Positions 61,733-64,000 of a stretch of DNA of 64,000 nt are shown here, piece by piece (the stretch's first letter is position 1; the number at the start of each line of letters is the position of its first letter). Source of the stretch: Niallia sp. Man26 (GTDB lineage Bacteria > Bacillota > Bacilli > Bacillales > Cytobacillaceae); NCBI RefSeq assembly GCF_022049065.2, contig NZ_CP095744.1, positions 1,116,001 to 1,180,000 on the forward strand. The letters run 5' to 3'. The notes below the pieces were generated by a model. The model worked only from the letters and a program-made list of their open reading frames with translations. It did not search any database and was not told where the DNA came from. The translations under genes and the position numbers were made by a program.

Positions 61733-62191
61733 ATGATAAAAGGAATATTTGAAACACATATTAATGTAAGTGACTATAAGAAATCAGCTGAATTTTATGA
61801 AAAGCTATTAAATATTATTCCTTTACACGAGGATGCTAAGAGAAAATCCAAGTTTTATTGGGTTGGTCAACCAGGTCAATCGATGTTAGGTATCCGAGAA
61901 AATTACCCAAGCTCTTTAGTCCAAAGACAACATTTTGCTTTTAAGGTTGATCTAGAAGACATTTCTTCTGCTAAGGATTATTTATCTACATTAGGAATCG
62001 AAACAACCAACTTTTTGGGGGAGAGTTCTGAAGATTTATTAGTATTTCCTTTTATGCCTGCTGTATCTATTTATTTTGATGACCCTGATGGCCATACAAT
62101 AGAATTTATTGCTATGTTAGATGACAAACCAAGACCTGAATTAAATATTATGAAGTGGAAAGAGTGGGAAATTTTATATGGTAGAGAATAA
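61733..62191 (+). CDS. VOC-family (glyoxalase/bleomycin-resistance type) protein
   Basis: 152 residues. Two beta-alpha-beta-beta-beta modules: GIFETHINVSDYKKSAEFYEKLL opens the first, HFAFKVDLEDISSAKDYLSTLGIE the second, and YFDDPDGHTIEFIAM supplies the final strand. Likely metal ligands are His8-region, His70-region and Glu near IEFI, as in metal-dependent VOC enzymes. In-frame TTG codons at 61721-61727 are alternative starts; ATG 61733 was chosen. Substrate unknown. Confidence 0.85.
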   Translation: MIKGIFETHINVSDYKKSAEFYEKLLNIIPLHEDAKRKSKFYWVGQPGQSMLGIRENYPSSLVQRQHFAFKVDLEDISSAKDYLSTLGIETTNFLGESSEDLLVFPFMPAVSIYFDDPDGHTIEFIAMLDDKPRPELNIMKWKEWEILYGRE

Positions 62192-62374
62192 ATTAATTTC
62201 TCTTATCCACTATTTGTAGGAAAAGTTTCTAAACTTTAATTTTTTCATTAACTTAGTACTATCAGCAATAGGTGAAAACTTTTCTGATTGAAGAAACATG
62301 AAATTTTGTTAAATAAAGAAAAGGCCTTTTTATTTAAAATTATAATTGGTCTATAAAAAAGGGGAGTGACTTAA

Positions 62375-62809
62375 ATGGGGATAAGAAAAGCAAAGGTTGA
62401 GGATTGGGAGCAAATTTCTTTGTTATTAAATCAGTTAGACTATCCTGATACGGGAACTTTTATAAAGGAAAAAATGGAAACACTTCTTGCAAATCCGAAT
62501 GAGGTATTACTAGTATTTGAGGAAGATCAGAGTGTTATAGCTTTAATTTCGATTCATTTTATACCTCAGTTAGCTGTAAAAGGAGATTTCGCAAGGATAA
62601 GTTATCTTGCAGTTGATAAGAACATTAGAAGTAAGGGAATAGGACGTAAGATTGAAGAATATTGCACTGATTTAGCCATAAAGAGAAATTGCGATCGAAT
62701 CGAAGTGCATTGCCACTCAAGGAGAATAGATGCACATAGGTTTTATATGCGTCAAGGGTTTACGGAATCTCCAAAATATTTTATTAAAATGTTATCTCCA
62801 TCTGAATAA
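62375..62809 (+). CDS. GNAT-family N-acetyltransferase
   Basis: 144 residues. IRKAKVEDWEQISLLLNQL opens the GNAT fold and ISYLAVDKNIRSKGIGRKIEEYC contains the acetyl-CoA loop (RSKGIGRK). The end, RIDAHRFYMRQGFTES, is the typical motif B. GGGGAG precedes ATG by about 8 nt. Substrate not predictable. Confidence 0.92.
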   Translation: MGIRKAKVEDWEQISLLLNQLDYPDTGTFIKEKMETLLANPNEVLLVFEEDQSVIALISIHFIPQLAVKGDFARISYLAVDKNIRSKGIGRKIEEYCTDLAIKRNCDRIEVHCHSRRIDAHRFYMRQGFTESPKYFIKMLSPSE

Positions 62810-62880
62810 TATCCGTAATATTGTTCAATTAAATGATTTGATTAATGAAGGATAAGACATATTAATTATAAAACTATATA

Positions 62881-62923
62881 TCCAGAGTTCCTGTAATCAT
62901 TCTTATGGCACAAAAATGGCAGT
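62881..62923 (+). repeat. Dispersed intergenic repeat, partial copy
   Basis: GTTCCTGTAATCATTCTTAT then GGCACAAAAATGGCAG. Confidence 0.5.
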
Positions 62924-63060
62924 ATAGTCAAATAGTAAGAATTATCAGGAACTAAACTGTAAGTTATACGTATATGTAAAATAATGTGATTTTTTTCGGA
63001 AGTCATAATTTCCTTTTTTATCTAATTTAGAAAATTATAGTAAAGGAGTTGGTAATATTT

Positions 63061-63159
63061 ATGGAACTTTTAATTAAAGGTCTTTATGGCATTGGGGAAG
63101 CTATTGCAATTTTTGCCATGTCAGCTTGGAATAAGATCTACAAAGTTGAAAATAATTAA
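63061..63159 (+). CDS. Small 32-residue peptide
   Basis: MELLIKGLYGIGEAIAIFAM followed by SAWNKIYKVENN. AAAGGAG lies 12 nt upstream, and a 15-bp terminator follows 22 nt after the stop, so this looks like a self-contained transcription unit. One hydrophobic, amphipathic helix with a charged C-terminus. Could be a membrane regulator, a signal or a type I toxin. No family recognised. Confidence 0.5.
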   Translation: MELLIKGLYGIGEAIAIFAMSAWNKIYKVENN

Positions 63160-63181
63160 TTTATCATATGAAATAGCTAAT

Positions 63182-63217
63182 AAACAAAACACTCTCTAGA
63201 TGGAGAGTGTTTTGTTT
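63182..63217 (+). terminator. Strong intrinsic terminator
   Basis: AAACAAAACACTCTC, 6-nt loop, GAGAGTGTTTTGTTT; perfect 15-bp stem, works in both directions. Confidence 0.9.
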
Positions 63218-63240
63218 ATAAATAAATGAATAGCTCTATT

Positions 63241-63310
63241 CTTGTGTCACAAACAGGGCAGCATTCCTGTAATAAGTGAAACCTTGCTTATGGTAGAAAA
63301 AAGACAGGTT
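63241..63310 (+). repeat. Dispersed intergenic repeat, longest copy
   Basis: CTTGTGTCACAAACAGGGCA, GCATTCCTGTAATAAGTGAA, ACCTTGCTTATGGTAGAAAA and GACAGG follow in order. It contains every block seen in the other copies. Confidence 0.7.
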
Positions 63311-63391
63311 AGTGTAATAAGGGTATGAAGGAATTATATTAATAGAAGGAGAATATAACTCATCTAGGGTAAACGGAATGGAGAAATAGAG

Positions 63392-63991
63392 ATGATTATG
63401 CAGGAAGTATTTAAACAACTTATAAAAGATGAAATTGCTCCTTTATTTAAGGAAAATGGTTTTAAAAAGAAAGGAAATAATTTTGCAAAGACATTCTCTG
63501 ACTTTGCATGGACTGTAAATATCCAATCATCTAAGTGGAATACAAAGGAAGAAGTGGAGTTTACTATTAATACTGGTATTTTTACTGATAAATTATTTGG
63601 AATAGGTTATAGAGAGAAACCACCCAAATTTCCAACAGAAATTAATTCGGTTCTTAGACACCGAATTTCTAAACTGAAAAATGAACAGGATTACTGGTAT
63701 AAAATTAACTTATCAAGTGACTTAGAGAAAGTTAAACAGGAAGTAAGCAGTGATATAGAAAGTTTGGTTTTTCCATACTTTGAAAAATTCCAAACGATTG
63801 AAGACGTCATGCAAGAGATGAAAAGAGAAGAATCACAAGACTCTTATAGCGATCTAGAACTAACTATTTTGTATCAAGTATATGGATATTATAAGGAAGC
63901 ACAAGAAAGAATTATTAAAGCATACAACGAATCTAGTTATAAATCATATATTAGAGAAGTGGCTGATCAACTAAATTTATCGATAGAGTGA
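63392..63991 (+). CDS. DUF4304 protein
   Basis: 199 residues. The N-terminus VFKQLIKDEIAPLFKENGFKKKGNNFAK matches DUF4304, and WTVNIQSSKWNTKEEVEFTINTGIF its core strands. These are soluble proteins of unknown role, often in toxin-immunity regions. ATG 63392 has GGAG about 8 nt upstream; ATG 63398 is the alternative. Complete, ending just before the window edge. Confidence 0.82.
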   Translation: MIMQEVFKQLIKDEIAPLFKENGFKKKGNNFAKTFSDFAWTVNIQSSKWNTKEEVEFTINTGIFTDKLFGIGYREKPPKFPTEINSVLRHRISKLKNEQDYWYKINLSSDLEKVKQEVSSDIESLVFPYFEKFQTIEDVMQEMKREESQDSYSDLELTILYQVYGYYKEAQERIIKAYNESSYKSYIREVADQLNLSIE

Positions 63992-64000
63992 ATGGATTCT

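Overview
The window looks like chromosome from a low-G+C, endospore-forming member of the Bacillaceae. The DNA is AT-rich, Shine-Dalgarno sites are strong AGGAGG types, TTG and GTG starts are common, and intrinsic terminators are abundant. Sporulation and Bacillus-type genes support this: cwlJ, a DUF3231 protein, ktrD, a complete mrpABCDEFG operon, a PdxR/PdxS pair, YcnK/YcnI, Zur boxes and a SigD-type chemotaxis promoter. A Bacillus/Niallia-like host is my inference; no rRNA or tRNA gene is present to fix it.

Layout. 1-10.4 kb: a duplicated EamA carrier, an MFS pump with its MerR regulator, ktrD, cwlJ, a chemoreceptor, and an SDR/AdhR-like MerR pair. 10.4-13.8 kb: a copper-linked island, with YcnK regulator, PepSY membrane protein and FixH-like lipoprotein on one strand and YcnI on the other. 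13.8-20.5 kb: pdxR/pdxS without pdxT, two aldo/keto reductases and a flavodoxin-less CysJ-like reductase. 20.6-25.8 kb: a PadR-DUF1048-ABC export operon, an ECF sigma factor with its putative anti-sigma, and an SMI1 protein. 25.9-39.4 kb: an alanine/Na+ symporter, a twin hairpin element, mrpABCDEFG, a yibE/F pair, DUF3231 and two unknown membrane proteins. 39.5-43.1 kb: a SAM-riboswitch-controlled NhaC-family methionine transporter, then an IS608-like TnpB element that splits a small SE1832-type gene. 43.6-48.4 kb: a zinc-starvation regulon with four Zur boxes, a COG0523 chaperone, zinc-free L33 and S14 paralogues, a FeoB-like GTPase-permease and a flavoprotein with a Cys-rich tail. 48.5-53.5 kb: a TetR/MFS pair, doxX and an intact IS21 element. 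53.6-64 kb: an accessory zone with a thioredoxin-like gene broken by a frameshift, a secreted two-cysteine peptide precursor, small membrane ORFs, dispersed repeats, an immunity-protein remnant, a second chemoreceptor, an IS3 remnant, a CMD/MerR pair and small enzymes.

The genes work together mainly as metal, ion and stress responses. Zinc limitation (Zur), copper (YcnK/YcnI), Na+/K+ homeostasis (Mrp, KtrD) and electrophile or aldehyde stress (several MerR circuits with the diagnostic 19-bp promoter spacer) dominate. Translation starts show two likely non-canonical cases (CTG for mrpB, ATC for padR).

The best candidates for undescribed biology are the Zur-controlled FeoB-like/flavoprotein pair and the possible peptide-toxin locus at 53.6-55.3 kb. 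The TnpB element is notable because its ends and target can be read to the base.
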